DNA of 64,000 bases, taken from contig NZ_JAUDRZ010000026.1 in assembly GCF_030380735.1 (NCBI RefSeq), forward strand, positions 683,370 to 747,369, in the 5' to 3' direction. The position numbers were made by a program, and so were the translations under genes. Positions 8,415 through 17,300 of this stretch are shown here, piece by piece. The notes beneath the pieces are model-generated. The model was given only the letters and a program-made list of their open reading frames with translations. It had not been told where the DNA came from and did no database searches. The DNA comes from Rhizobium sp. S152. Its GTDB lineage: Bacteria > Pseudomonadota > Alphaproteobacteria > Rhizobiales > Rhizobiaceae. Within the stretch, counting starts at the first letter, position 1, and the number at the start of each line of letters is the position of its first letter.

Positions 8415-9788
8415 GTGAATCGCATTCTGAAATCGGCATTGTCGGGAACGATCATCGCGCTGACCCTCGCGGGCGCGGCCACCGACGTCGCTGCGCAGCA
8501 ATACCGCCGCCAGGGCAGCACCGTATTCATCACGCCGAACGGCGAGATTCTCGACTACGTACCATCAGGCACCGGTTACGCCCGCGATCGCAGCGGCAAT
8601 CGCGTTCTGATCGACGGCTACGGCAATATCGTCGCGACGGAAGCGCGCGCCCGCGGCTATTATCCACCACCACCGGGACGCGATGTCTATCGCCGCGACG
8701 ACGCCTACAACAATGATCCCTATTATGCCGACGAGCAGCAGTACGGCAGCACGCGCTATCAGGAGCGCGGCGCCGTCACCGGCGCGATCCCGCGCGAAGC
8801 GTCTATCGACCGCCAGCCGCTCGACCAGCCGTACCCGCAGAACGACGGCGGTGACTATGCCTCGATTGATCCCTATCAGGAGGCACAGCCAGAGGTGACA
8901 CAGCCGACGCGGCCGCCAGAGCCTGTCATCACGCTGAAGAACAAGTCGAAGTCCGAGATCGTGGCGCTCCAGGTCTTTCTCGACCGATCAGGCGTTTCCC
9001 CCGGCGCCATCGACGGCCACATGGGCGCCAACGTCACCAAGGCGATCTACGCCTATGAACAGATGACGGGCGAAAAGCTCGACCCCAACAACACCGACGC
9101 GATCCTGGAACAGCTTCGGATGTCCGGTGGCCTGCCCGTCGTCAATTACACGATCACCCAGTCCGACGCCGCCGGCCCTTATGTCGCAGAGATCCCCGAG
9201 GACTACGCCCACAAGGCGCAGCTCACCTCTCTCGCCTTCACCTCCACGACCGAAGCACTCGCCGAGCGCTTCCACATGGACGAAGCCTTCCTGAAGGAAC
9301 TCAACCCCGGCGTCGACTTCACTCTTCCCGGCACGATCATCAAGGTCGTCAATCCCGGCGAGGTGAAGAGCGGCAGCGTGGCTCGCATCGTCGCCGACAA
9401 GGGCAAGAAGCAGGTTTTCGCTTACGACAATTCCGGTGCGCTCATCGCTGCCTACCCCGCTTCGATCGGCTCTACGGACACCCCTTCCCCCTCGGGCACG
9501 GTGACCGTCGAGCGCGTAGCCTTCAATCCCGGCTACACCTACAATCCGAAGATCAATTTCCAACAGGGCGCCAACGACAAAATCCTGAATATCCCGCCTG
9601 GGCCCAACGGCCCCGTCGGCACGGTCTGGATGGCGCTGTCCAAGCCCACCTATGGCATCCACGGAACGCCTGAACCGTCCAAGATCGGCCGCACCCAGAG
9701 CCACGGCTGTATCCGCCTGACCAACTGGGATGCGACCGAGCTCGCGAAGATGGTCAAGCCGGGCGTGACGGTGGAATTCGTCGACTGA
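8415..9788 (+). CDS. Exported L,D-transpeptidase with peptidoglycan-binding domain (YkuD family)
   Basis: The 457-aa protein begins with a signal peptide (NRILKSALSGTIIALTLAG, cleavage near VAA-QQ), followed by a Tyr/Arg/Asp/Gln-rich linker (about 60-170). A PG_binding_1 domain (about 178-230, LQVFLDRSGVSPGAIDGHMG) and a LysM-like segment (about 275-315) come next. The C-terminal YkuD catalytic domain carries HGTPEPSKIG and the Cys motif SHGCIRL. It should form 3-3 crosslinks in murein or attach proteins to peptidoglycan in the periplasm; L,D-transpeptidases are abundant in polar-growing Rhizobiales. The GTG at 8415 (AAGGAT upstream) is preferred to the ATG at 8379 because the signal peptide starts there. 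Confidence 0.9.
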   Translation: MNRILKSALSGTIIALTLAGAATDVAAQQYRRQGSTVFITPNGEILDYVPSGTGYARDRSGNRVLIDGYGNIVATEARARGYYPPPPGRDVYRRDDAYNNDPYYADEQQYGSTRYQERGAVTGAIPREASIDRQPLDQPYPQNDGGDYASIDPYQEAQPEVTQPTRPPEPVITLKNKSKSEIVALQVFLDRSGVSPGAIDGHMGANVTKAIYAYEQMTGEKLDPNNTDAILEQLRMSGGLPVVNYTITQSDAAGPYVAEIPEDYAHKAQLTSLAFTSTTEALAERFHMDEAFLKELNPGVDFTLPGTIIKVVNPGEVKSGSVARIVADKGKKQVFAYDNSGALIAAYPASIGSTDTPSPSGTVTVERVAFNPGYTYNPKINFQQGANDKILNIPPGPNGPVGTVWMALSKPTYGIHGTPEPSKIGRTQSHGCIRLTNWDATELAKMVKPGVTVEFVD

Positions 9789-9789
9789 T

Positions 9790-10893
9790 CTAAAGGAAAC
9801 TTCTGGGCTGTTCCCGGAAATACACCAACCGGAACAGCTCGACCTGCGACTTCGCGCCCGTTTTCGCGTAGATCGACTTCACCTGCGACCTGATCGTTTC
9901 GCGCGAGCGATTGGCGTTGATCGCGAGTTCGTTGATCGAAGTCCCCTGGATCAGCCCGTGCAGGATCCGGATCTCCGCTTTCGTCAACCCGAACCTCTCC
10001 CGCAGGACGAAGTCGCCCACCTGAACAGTAGGCGTCGGCGTTTCTATGATGATGGCCACCTCCGGCGCATCGAAGAAATAGGACGCGCGCGCCTTCCTAA
10101 GCTTGATGAGGGTCAGCTTCGTGCCATCGACGGTCACGACCTGCTGCCGTTCGTCTTCCTCGCGATCGGCCAGCATCCGGTTGAGCCGCGAGCGTGCATC
10201 CGGGTCGGAGATTTCGACATTGCCCTGGAAGCCGAGCCGCAGGCAGCGCCCGCTCTCCAGCGCCTGCGTGCCGAGATCCGTGGCGGAGACCAGCTTTCCG
10301 CCTCGCCCCACCATGAGCACGCCGACACCGATCGCATCGAACAGCCGACCGTCCATCTCCGAGATCGGCTTCGGTCCCATGGCGCTGTCGAAATAGACGA
10401 CGGCACGGTGAAGATGCGGCGCGAGCCGTGTCAGGAGATTGGCAAAGACCCTGTTGTCCTCGGGCTCCCCGATGGCGATCGAGCTTGAGATATTGAAGAC
10501 GCGGCCCTCGTTCTTGAGCAGCGTCATGCCGATCCCGGTCTCGCCGCACTCTCTCCAGAAATCGTTGTAGAACTCGGTCTTCCGGAAATCGGCGCGCGGC
10601 AGCATGTCCTCGGCCACGAACCCCTTCCACAGCGGCATGTCCGCCATCGCCTCACCCCAGGGGTTGATGCTGGCGAAATGACTGGCATAGGCCTCCACCC
10701 ATTTCTCGTCGAAGCCCCGGTCGATATGCGAGGCGCCTTCGGACCGTGCGGCATCATGATAAAACAGCGTCGTCTTGCCCCCCGGGATGATGGCATTCAG
10801 CCGGTCGAGAAAAACCTCCCACGTCGCCTCGCCGAAGATCAGCCCGTAGATCGCATCCACGAGCCCGTCATAAGTCTGTTCCGTAACTGCCAT
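9790..10893 (-). CDS. LuxR-type transcriptional regulator
   Basis: The 367-aa protein has a C-terminal LuxR/GerE helix-turn-helix (about residues 305-360): FGLTKAEIRILHGLIQG, then the recognition helix in NRSRETIRSQVKSIYAKTG. The roughly 300-residue N-terminal part is not a recognisable autoinducer or receiver domain from sequence alone, so the signal is unknown. I start at ATG 10893, preceded by GGGGGA; the reading frame also opens with a TTG at 10926. The gene is convergent with the L,D-transpeptidase, separated by a single base, and has no obvious operon partner. Confidence 0.85.
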   Translation of the reverse strand: MAVTEQTYDGLVDAIYGLIFGEATWEVFLDRLNAIIPGGKTTLFYHDAARSEGASHIDRGFDEKWVEAYASHFASINPWGEAMADMPLWKGFVAEDMLPRADFRKTEFYNDFWRECGETGIGMTLLKNEGRVFNISSSIAIGEPEDNRVFANLLTRLAPHLHRAVVYFDSAMGPKPISEMDGRLFDAIGVGVLMVGRGGKLVSATDLGTQALESGRCLRLGFQGNVEISDPDARSRLNRMLADREEDERQQVVTVDGTKLTLIKLRKARASYFFDAPEVAIIIETPTPTVQVGDFVLRERFGLTKAEIRILHGLIQGTSINELAINANRSRETIRSQVKSIYAKTGAKSQVELFRLVYFREQPRSFL

Positions 10894-11126
10894 CAATCCC
10901 CCGATGACTGCCGGCGGGACCGACAACCGCAGACAGGATCACCAGTCTAAATAGTTTCGGTAGCGCAGGTGAATTCCCCCTTTCGGGTGATGCGCCGGCT
11001 TGCGAAATTGCCATTGATAGGCGCGTCGGGGCGGACGGGCAAAAGCGGTCGCGCATGGTTAGGGGACCACATGTGCGGCCGCGCCCTCCCCGCTCTTGTT
11101 TGAACCAAACGACTGAGGGGGATGCG

Positions 11127-11351
11127 ATGAATAGCAGAACGATGATCATTTCCGCGCTCATGCTGGGCGCGAGCCTTGCCGCGGGCTGCTCGCCGACGAT
11201 GAAGGCCGAACCCGGCGCGGGCCAACTCGGCTCCGGCGTCAAGGTACTTGTGGACGACGGCACCTGCCCGGCCGGCCAGATCAAGCAGGTCACCGGCGGT
11301 AACAACGCCGCGAACATTCCGCGCAAACGCGAATGCATCGCAAGACCATAG
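11127..11351 (+). CDS. Small predicted lipoprotein of unknown function
   Basis: The 74-aa protein has a lipoprotein signal (MNSRTMIISALMLGASLAAGC) with lipobox L-A-A-G-C, so Cys21 would be lipidated. The mature part is about 54 residues with two further Cys (GTCPAGQIKQ and RECIA) and the pattern CPAGQIKQVTGGNN...PRKRECI seen in short rhizobial envelope proteins. No enzymatic domain is visible. GAGGGGG sits upstream of the ATG at 11127, which is better than the ATG at 11055. It is followed directly by a strong terminator, so it is probably monocistronic. Confidence 0.7.
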   Translation: MNSRTMIISALMLGASLAAGCSPTMKAEPGAGQLGSGVKVLVDDGTCPAGQIKQVTGGNNAANIPRKRECIARP

Positions 11352-11375
11352 AACCGGCGGGCAATCGCCGAAACG

Positions 11376-11413
11376 AAAGATGCGCCTCAGCGGACCGAGG
11401 CGCATCTTTTTTA
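11376..11413. terminator. Strong bidirectional intrinsic terminator
   Basis: Arms aaagatgcgcctc (11376-11388) and gaggcgcatcttt (11397-11409) pair perfectly around an 8-base loop, with a T run on the plus side (to 11413) and TTTCGTTT on the minus side. It lies between the convergent lipoprotein and parA genes. Confidence 0.9.
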
Positions 11414-11425
11414 TCTACGCTGTTC

Positions 11426-12139
11426 TCAAGCTGCCGAGCGGATCAGCGGCCCTGTCAAGCGCGCCGCGGCGGGAAGCCGGACCGGCAGCTTGCGCATGAT
11501 CTCCTCGGCGAAACAGAGGGCGTTTTCGCGTGCCCGGTCGATGTTGCTGACGCGCGCCGGATCGAGCGAATGCAGCGTGCCGCCGCAATCGAAGAGATCG
11601 CGGAAGGCCGAGCGCTCGATGATCGCGGTATCGAGTACCGGCACCTGGCGTTCGCTGAGCAGCGACTTGACGATGGCGAGTGCCCGCGTCGTCACCATGG
11701 AATTGACGCGGGTGAGAACGACCGAATGGCCGATGCGGATCCCCGCCTTCTCGTCGAGGTATTGCAGCAGTTCCAGCACCTGCGCGCCGCCGCGTGCATC
11801 CATGGCGCATCCCTGGATCGGGATCAGCACATGGTCGGAGAGGCCGATCGCCGTTGCCAGCAGCGGATTGCGCGCGCCCGGCAGGTCGATGATGAAGTAA
11901 TCGGTATTGGCCTTGTTCTCGGAGATATGCTGCGGCAGCGATGCCGAGGTCACGAAATCGATGACAGAGATGTTGGGCACATGACCGGAGACTTCGTGCC
12001 AGCGCGAAATCCAGTGCTGCGGGTCCGCGTCGAGGACCGTGACCCGATAGCCCTTGTGGGCGAGCTCGGTTGCAAGCAGCAGCACTGCCGTGGTCTTGCC
12101 GGCGCCGCCCTTGGTGTTTGCAAATGTGATGACTGGCAT
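11426..12139 (-). CDS. ParA/MinD-family ATPase, VirC1-like, without ParB partner
   Basis: The 237-aa protein starts almost at its deviant Walker A motif (FANTKGGAGKTTAVLL, residues 6-21) with the signature Lys. Walker A' is VTVLDADPQHWISRW (about 33-47) and Walker B is DYFIIDLPGARNP (about 79-91). The short N-terminus without a DNA-binding domain and the sequence style match the VirC1/ParA-like group of rhizobia. VirC1 promotes T-DNA processing and polar positioning; chromosomal relatives position other cargo. No parB, repABC gene or parS-like repeat is seen nearby, so the cargo is unknown. Confidence 0.9.
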   Translation of the reverse strand: MPVITFANTKGGAGKTTAVLLLATELAHKGYRVTVLDADPQHWISRWHEVSGHVPNISVIDFVTSASLPQHISENKANTDYFIIDLPGARNPLLATAIGLSDHVLIPIQGCAMDARGGAQVLELLQYLDEKAGIRIGHSVVLTRVNSMVTTRALAIVKSLLSERQVPVLDTAIIERSAFRDLFDCGGTLHSLDPARVSNIDRARENALCFAEEIMRKLPVRLPAAARLTGPLIRSAA

Positions 12140-12320
12140 ATCGGTATCCTCGAAGGGAAAAGTCGCGAGCTCCGTATGGCTCTTCCACGCACGGTCGGAA
12201 GCATCTGTGCGGTTAACTCATCCTTTCTAATCATGGTTAACAACTTATGAAGATCGGCACTCAATTCACGGCCCGCATTTGTTGTACTCACCCCTGCCGG
12301 CCGCCAGTCACGCGCGAAAA

Positions 12321-12348
12321 AGCCCGGAAAGCGTGAACTTTCCGGGCT
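12321..12348 (-). terminator. Intrinsic terminator of the iron alcohol dehydrogenase operon
   Basis: Arms agcccggaaag (12321-12331) and ctttccgggct (12338-12348) pair perfectly around a 6-base loop. On the minus strand they are followed by TTTTCGCG. It lies 25 bp after the stop codon of the last gene of the catabolic operon. Confidence 0.85.
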
Positions 12349-12373
12349 CAGGTTCAGGTCCGCCTTTTGTGTC

Positions 12374-13525
12374 TCAGAAGCAATCCTTGAAGAGCGCCTT
12401 GGTGTTTTCGAGTGTCATCGCGACCGGATTGCCACCCGCGCTCGGATCCTCGATTGCCATGGCGGAGAGCTCGTCGATTCGATCCGGCTTGATGCCCATC
12501 GCCGAAAGGCTCTCGGGCACGCCGAGTTCGGAGCGCAGCTTCAGCACGTAGTCGTAGAAGCCGTCGAAGCCCCCGGAGATGCCGAGATAGGCAGCCGCAC
12601 GCGCGATCTTGTCTTCGATCACCGCCCGGTTGAAGCGAAGCACGGCCGGCATGACGACGGCGTTGGTCATACCGTGATGCGTGTTGTAGACGGCGCCGAT
12701 CGGATGCGACAGCGCGTGGATCGCGCCGAGCCCCTTCTGGAAGGCGACAGCACCCATGGCAGCCGCCGACATCATGTTGGCGCGGGCTTCGAGGTCCGTA
12801 CCCTCCCTGTAGGCGCGCGGCAGGAATTCCTTGACGAGACGCATGCCCTCGAGCGCGATACCCGCCGACATCGGGTGATAGAAGGGCGAGGAATAGGCTT
12901 CCAGGCAGTGCGCGAAGGCATCCATGCCGGTACCGGCCGTGATGATCTTCGGCATGCCGACCGTCAGTTCCGGGTCGGCGATGACGACGCCGGGCAGGAA
13001 CTTCGGATGGAAGATGATCTTCTTAACATGCGTTTCTGAATTGGTGATCACGCTGGCGCGACCGACTTCCGAGCCGGTGCCCGCCGTCGTCGGGACGGCC
13101 ACGATCGGCGCGATGCCCTCGACGCTGGCACGCGTCCACCAGTCGCCGATATCCTCGAAGTCCCACACCGGACGCGTCTGGCCGGCCATGAAGGCCACGC
13201 ACTTGCCGAGGTCGAGGCCCGAGCCACCGCCGAAGGCGACGACGCCGTCATGACCACCATCCTTGAACGCCTTGACGCCAGCCGCAAGGTTCTTCTCGTT
13301 CGGGTTCGGATCGACATCGGCAAAAATCGCCCGTCCAAGACCGGCTTCTTCGAGAACGTCGAGCGCCGTCTGGGTAATTGCCATCGACGCCAGGCCGCGA
13401 TCGGTGATCAGGAGCGGCTTCTTCATGCCAAGGCTCTTGGCCGCGTCCGCCAGTTCCTTGATGCGGCCCCGGCCGAGCTTGAAAGCGGTCGGATAGCTCC
13501 AGTTGGCTGTGATGTTGGTGCTCAT
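12374..13525 (-). CDS. Iron-containing (group III) alcohol dehydrogenase
   Basis: The 383-aa protein has the Fe-ADH layout: an N-terminal Rossmann-like NAD(P) domain with GGGSGLDLGKCVA (about residue 97), PTTAGTGSEVG (about 140), and the metal-binding helices GMDAFAHCLEAYSSPFYHP (about 195-213) and GAIHALSHPIGAVYNTHHG (about 258-276), providing Asp and His ligands. It interconverts an aldehyde and an alcohol with NAD(P)H. Its ATG overlaps the stop of the aldehyde dehydrogenase gene (ATGA), so the two are coupled and probably handle the same aldehyde intermediate. It is the last gene of the operon. Confidence 0.92.
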   Translation of the reverse strand: MSTNITANWSYPTAFKLGRGRIKELADAAKSLGMKKPLLITDRGLASMAITQTALDVLEEAGLGRAIFADVDPNPNEKNLAAGVKAFKDGGHDGVVAFGGGSGLDLGKCVAFMAGQTRPVWDFEDIGDWWTRASVEGIAPIVAVPTTAGTGSEVGRASVITNSETHVKKIIFHPKFLPGVVIADPELTVGMPKIITAGTGMDAFAHCLEAYSSPFYHPMSAGIALEGMRLVKEFLPRAYREGTDLEARANMMSAAAMGAVAFQKGLGAIHALSHPIGAVYNTHHGMTNAVVMPAVLRFNRAVIEDKIARAAAYLGISGGFDGFYDYVLKLRSELGVPESLSAMGIKPDRIDELSAMAIEDPSAGGNPVAMTLENTKALFKDCF

Positions 13526-14907
13526 GCTGTGACTTTCTTCAGATGGTAGGATTTCGGACGCGTCAGGTTCTGGAAGCCGATGATCGACAGCGAGCCGCCG
13601 CGACCGGTTTCCTTGACGCCGGTCCAGCACAGTGCCGGATCGAGGTAGTCTGCGCGGTTCATGAACACGGTGCCGGTTTCGATCTCGCGGCCAAGCCGCC
13701 CTGCCCGCTCGGCATCCTTGGTCCAGAGCGAGGCCGTCAGGCCGTACTGGCTGTCGTTCATCAACGCCAGCGCCTCGTCATCGCTCTTCACCTTCATGAT
13801 GCCGACGGCGGGACCGAAGGTCTCCTCGCGCATGAAGGCCATGGAATGATCGACATCGACGAGGACCTGCGGTGCCAGATAGGCACCGCCATCATCCTGC
13901 GGGAAGAGCTTCGGATCGACCAGTGCCTTCGCACCCTTGGAAACCGCATCGGCGATCTGCTCGCGCACGACCTTGGCGAAACGCTTGTTGGCCATCGGGC
14001 CAAGCGACGTTTCAGGATCAAGGGGATTACCGAGCTTGTAGTTCGACACCCACGCGACCGACTTCTCGACGAAGCTGTCGTAAAGGGATTCATGCACATA
14101 GATGCGCTCGATACCGCAGCAGCACTGTCCGGAATTGTAGGTCGCGCCATCCATCAGCGTATCGACCGCCGCATCGAGATCGGCGTCTTCCATGACGTAC
14201 CCCGGATCCTTGCCGCCAAGCTCGAGGCCAAGACCGGTAAACGTGCCGGCTGCCGCCCGTTCCATCGAGCGTCCGCCTTCGACCGACCCGGTGAAGTTTA
14301 CGAAGTTGAAGCTACCGGCAGCGATCAGCGCCGAAGTCGTCTCATGGTCGAGGAAGACGTTCTGGAACACGTCCTCGGGTACACCGGCCTCGACGAAGGC
14401 CTGCACCAGCCGCTCTCCCACGAGCAGCGTCTGCGAGGCATGCTTGAGCACGACGGTATTGCCCGCCATCAGCGCCGGCGCGATCGTGTTGATCGCCGTC
14501 ATGTAGGGATAGTTCCACGGCGCTACGACGAAGACGACGCCATGCGCCTCGCGCTCGATGCGCCGCTCGAAACTGGCGCTCTCTTCGACGATAAGCGGCG
14601 CCAGCGCATCGGCGGCGATCGAAGCAACGTAGTTGGAGCGCTCGTTGAAGCCCTTGTACTCGCCGCCGTACCGGATCGGCCGGCCCATCTGCCAGGCAAG
14701 CTCCGGCACCACGACATCGGACATCTCGTTGAGCCGCGCCACGCCCTTGAGCACCAGCTGGACGCGATCTTCCAGCGGTCGCCGCGCCCAGGCCTTCTGC
14801 GCCTTGCGCGCCCGCGCCACGACCTCCTTGGCCGCCTCCAGCGGAAGTGCCGGACGCTCGGCGTAAACCGATCCGTCGATCGGCGATATGCATTGGATGA
14901 CAGTCAT
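13522..14907 (-). CDS. NAD(P)-dependent aldehyde dehydrogenase
   Basis: The 461-aa protein carries the hallmarks of the aldehyde dehydrogenase superfamily: APWNYPYM (about residue 127), FTGSVEGGR (about 205), catalytic Glu in LELGGKDP (about 227) and the nucleophilic Cys in NSGQCCCGIERIYV (about 260). It oxidises an aldehyde to a carboxylate. Start 14907 is preceded by GGAG; it begins 17 bp after the stop of the PIN-domain toxin gene. Context with a glutamine-synthetase-like ligase suggests a gamma-glutamyl-aminoaldehyde or similar substrate, as with PuuC, but that is inference. Confidence 0.93.
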   Translation of the reverse strand: MTVIQCISPIDGSVYAERPALPLEAAKEVVARARKAQKAWARRPLEDRVQLVLKGVARLNEMSDVVVPELAWQMGRPIRYGGEYKGFNERSNYVASIAADALAPLIVEESASFERRIEREAHGVVFVVAPWNYPYMTAINTIAPALMAGNTVVLKHASQTLLVGERLVQAFVEAGVPEDVFQNVFLDHETTSALIAAGSFNFVNFTGSVEGGRSMERAAAGTFTGLGLELGGKDPGYVMEDADLDAAVDTLMDGATYNSGQCCCGIERIYVHESLYDSFVEKSVAWVSNYKLGNPLDPETSLGPMANKRFAKVVREQIADAVSKGAKALVDPKLFPQDDGGAYLAPQVLVDVDHSMAFMREETFGPAVGIMKVKSDDEALALMNDSQYGLTASLWTKDAERAGRLGREIETGTVFMNRADYLDPALCWTGVKETGRGGSLSIIGFQNLTRPKSYHLKKVTA

Positions 14908-14923
14908 TTCCAAACTCCAGTCA

Positions 14924-15343
14924 TTAACATTCAAGCGTGCGGACATGCCCCGCGGCGCCGTAGGAAAGAATTGCGCGGTCGCGCGTGATGATCGTCAGGT
15001 CATATTCGCGTGCGGTCGCGATGAGAATACGGTCGGCGGGATCGTTATGTATCGGCTGCGGCAAATAGGATGACGCAACGAGTATCTTAGTCGATGTCTC
15101 GCGTACCATGACATCGACGGCCTCGAGGAAGTCGTCAAACCACGATAGCGCGTGCTTCGTCGTTGGCAGCCTGCCTCTTGTTACCAGCAAACCTATCTCC
15201 CACGCCGAGATAGCCGACACGCTCAATCGACCGCTCCCCGGCGGGATGGTCCGTAGCAGATCACTTACTTCATCGGATATGGTCATCTTGTTGGTCAACC
15301 AAATGATCGCACATGTATCCAGTAGGTACCGCTCAGTCCTCAT
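14924..15343 (-). CDS. PIN-domain toxin (VapC-like ribonuclease) of a toxin-antitoxin pair
   Basis: The 139-aa protein is a PIN domain. Acidic residues expected to bind Mg lie in LLDTCAIIWL (Asp near residue 9), ISAWEIGLL (Glu near 49), NDPADRILIATA (Asp near 101) and IITRD (about 119). Such toxins cut tRNA or rRNA and arrest translation. Its start overlaps the end of the HTH protein gene by 11 bp, the normal coupling of a toxin-antitoxin pair. It sits inside a catabolic operon: 17 bp downstream lies the aldehyde dehydrogenase start. Confidence 0.9.
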   Translation of the reverse strand: MRTERYLLDTCAIIWLTNKMTISDEVSDLLRTIPPGSGRLSVSAISAWEIGLLVTRGRLPTTKHALSWFDDFLEAVDVMVRETSTKILVASSYLPQPIHNDPADRILIATAREYDLTIITRDRAILSYGAAGHVRTLEC

Positions 15344-15743
15344 AGACTTTGCCCCATTCGGGATCAGCTGGTGCGGTCAAATCGAGGTCATCCGGTATGG
15401 TCATCGTTCCTTTCATGCACCCAAAGATCGGATGCATGTCTCCCGGTTTCCATTCCGGCTTCGTTGGCGAGGCTGCTTCCTTTTCATCATGAACATAACG
15501 GCTCTGTTTGCCTTCCTCCCACCCACGCGGGCTTTCTCCACGGCGATGCGCCGCCACCTCCTCCAATCGAACAGCGAGATAGTCGGCGATCTGGTCCTGC
15601 TCGTCGGCGCTCATCTTCCGCTCGCCGCTCAGCATGCGCGACACCGCGCTCGGATCGAGCCCCATGTGACGCGCCATATCACGCAGCGAGGCACCCTTCT
15701 CAGCAAGCTTTTCATAGAACCATGCGCTGTCGATCACACCCAT
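15333..15743 (-). CDS. XRE-type helix-turn-helix antitoxin paired with the PIN toxin
   Basis: The 136-aa protein has an N-terminal XRE-like HTH (about residues 10-62: EKGASLRDMARHMGLDPSAV, then SRMLSGERKMS). A polar linker rich in Glu, Lys and Pro follows, then an acidic tail ending WGKVYED, which would be suited to wrapping the toxin. Overlap with the PIN gene and the small size mark it as the cognate antitoxin and autorepressor. XRE-type antitoxins are less usual than AbrB, RHH or Phd types as partners of PIN toxins. GAGGAG lies 6 bases before the ATG at 15743. Confidence 0.85.
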   Translation of the reverse strand: MGVIDSAWFYEKLAEKGASLRDMARHMGLDPSAVSRMLSGERKMSADEQDQIADYLAVRLEEVAAHRRGESPRGWEEGKQSRYVHDEKEAASPTKPEWKPGDMHPIFGCMKGTMTIPDDLDLTAPADPEWGKVYED

Positions 15744-15822
15744 GTCGATCTCCTCGGAAAACGCCCGGGCACATTAGCACGATGCGACAAACACAACAAC
15801 TGCAACGAGTGTTGCGATTATC

Positions 15823-17190
15823 TCACGCCCGCTCGAATCCGCGCGCCACCTCCCAGTCCGTGATCCGACGGTCGTACTCCTCCTGCTCCCACTCCGCCGC
15901 ACGGGTGTAGTGATCAATAACGTCGTCACCAAACGCGCTACGCAGCATCTTGGACTTGGTCATGGCCGTGGTTGCAGCCCGTAGTGTGCGCGGGATCTCG
16001 CGAACCTTGCGGGCACCATAGGCGTCGCCGACGAACGGCTCCTCAAGCTTCATCTTGTTCTCGATCCCGTCGATGCCCGCCGCCAGCAATGCTGCGAAGG
16101 CGAGGTACGGGTTTAGGTCAGAACCGCCGACGCGGCATTCGATGCGGATCGCCTTCGTGCCGTCGCCGCAGAGGCGATAGCCGGCCGTGCGGTTGTCCTT
16201 GCTCCAGATCGCCTTTGTCGGCGCGAAGGTGCCGGCCATGAAGCGCTTGTAGGAGTTGATGTAGGGCGCCAGGAAATAGGTGATCTCGCTGGCATGCGAA
16301 AGCAGCCCGGCGACGTAGCTTTCCATCAGTTCCGACATGCCGTAGCGGCCCTTGTCGTCGGCGAACAACGGCGTCTTGCCGTCGGCGCTCCACAGCGACT
16401 GGTGGATATGCGAGGAACTACCGGCGGCGTTGTAGTGCCACTTGGCGAGGAAGGTGATTGCCTTGCCCTTTGCCCAGGCGATCTCCTTGCAGCCATTCTT
16501 GATGATCGAGTGCCGGTCGGCCATGGCAAGCGCGTCGGCATAACGGACGTTGATCTCTTCCTGTCCCGCCGACGCCTCGCCCTTGGAGTTCTCGACGGGA
16601 ATGCCCGCCCCCTGCAGCCCGGTGCGGATCGCCCGCATCACCTCTTCCTCCTTGGTGGTCTGGAAGATGTGGTAGTCCTCGTTATAGGCGCTGGCGAGCT
16701 TGAGGTTGCGATAGCCGGATGCCTGCGCGGACTCGTAGGTCTGGTCGAACAGGAAGAACTCGAGTTCGGAGGCCATGAAGGCCTTCATGCCCATGTCTTC
16801 CAGCCGCTTGACCTGCTTTTTCAGGATCGCGCGTGGTGAATGCGGCACTTCCTCGTGGGTGTGGTGGTCGAGCAGGTCGCAGAGCACCAGCGCCGTCCCC
16901 TCCAGCCATGGAATGCGCCGGAGCGTCGAGAGATCCGGCTTCATCGTATAGTCGCCGTAGCCCTTCTCCCAGCTCGTCGCCTTGTAGCCGGAGACCGTCT
17001 CCATCTCCATGTCGGTAGCGACGAGGTAGTTGCAGCTGTGCGTTTCCTTCCAGGCGCTCTCCAGGAAATACTCGGCCTGGAAACGCTTGCCCATAAGCCG
17101 CCCCTGCATGTCGACCTGGCATGCCAGCACGGTGTCGATGCGACCGTCGGCGACATCCTGCTTCAGATCGTCGAGCGTATAGATACTCAT
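15823..17190 (-). CDS. Glutamine synthetase-like ligase (PuuA/GlnT-type gamma-glutamyl ligase)
   Basis: The 455-aa protein is a single-subunit GS fold with a beta-grasp N-domain (about 1-110) and a catalytic C-domain: SELEFFLF (about 142), SKGEASAGQEEINVRYADAL (about 203-222), YNAAGSSSHIHQSL (about 252) and the ATP-site segment NRTAGYRLCGDGTKAIRIECR (about 330). It is shorter than GlnA and lacks an adenylylation-loop context. Relatives include gamma-glutamylputrescine synthetase PuuA and gamma-glutamylmethylamide synthetase. Neighbouring permease, amidohydrolase and aldehyde dehydrogenase favour ATP-dependent gamma-glutamylation of an amine as its role. GGGGAAG precedes the ATG. Confidence 0.88.
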   Translation of the reverse strand: MSIYTLDDLKQDVADGRIDTVLACQVDMQGRLMGKRFQAEYFLESAWKETHSCNYLVATDMEMETVSGYKATSWEKGYGDYTMKPDLSTLRRIPWLEGTALVLCDLLDHHTHEEVPHSPRAILKKQVKRLEDMGMKAFMASELEFFLFDQTYESAQASGYRNLKLASAYNEDYHIFQTTKEEEVMRAIRTGLQGAGIPVENSKGEASAGQEEINVRYADALAMADRHSIIKNGCKEIAWAKGKAITFLAKWHYNAAGSSSHIHQSLWSADGKTPLFADDKGRYGMSELMESYVAGLLSHASEITYFLAPYINSYKRFMAGTFAPTKAIWSKDNRTAGYRLCGDGTKAIRIECRVGGSDLNPYLAFAALLAAGIDGIENKMKLEEPFVGDAYGARKVREIPRTLRAATTAMTKSKMLRSAFGDDVIDHYTRAAEWEQEEYDRRITDWEVARGFERA

Positions 17191-17300
17191 GTGGACTTCC
17201 CCATAAATTTAAGACTGAGATCGGAGCAACGAAACGGCATGCCTCCGCACGATGCGGCTGCGCGAGATTGCGCCTGATGCATTTTCGTTGGACCGGAGAA

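Noticed and set aside
13543..14988. 481-codon plus-strand open frame opposite the aldehyde dehydrogenase
   Set aside because: The aldehyde dehydrogenase on the other strand has intact catalytic Glu and Cys motifs; the antisense product is Arg/His-rich and without recognisable domains.
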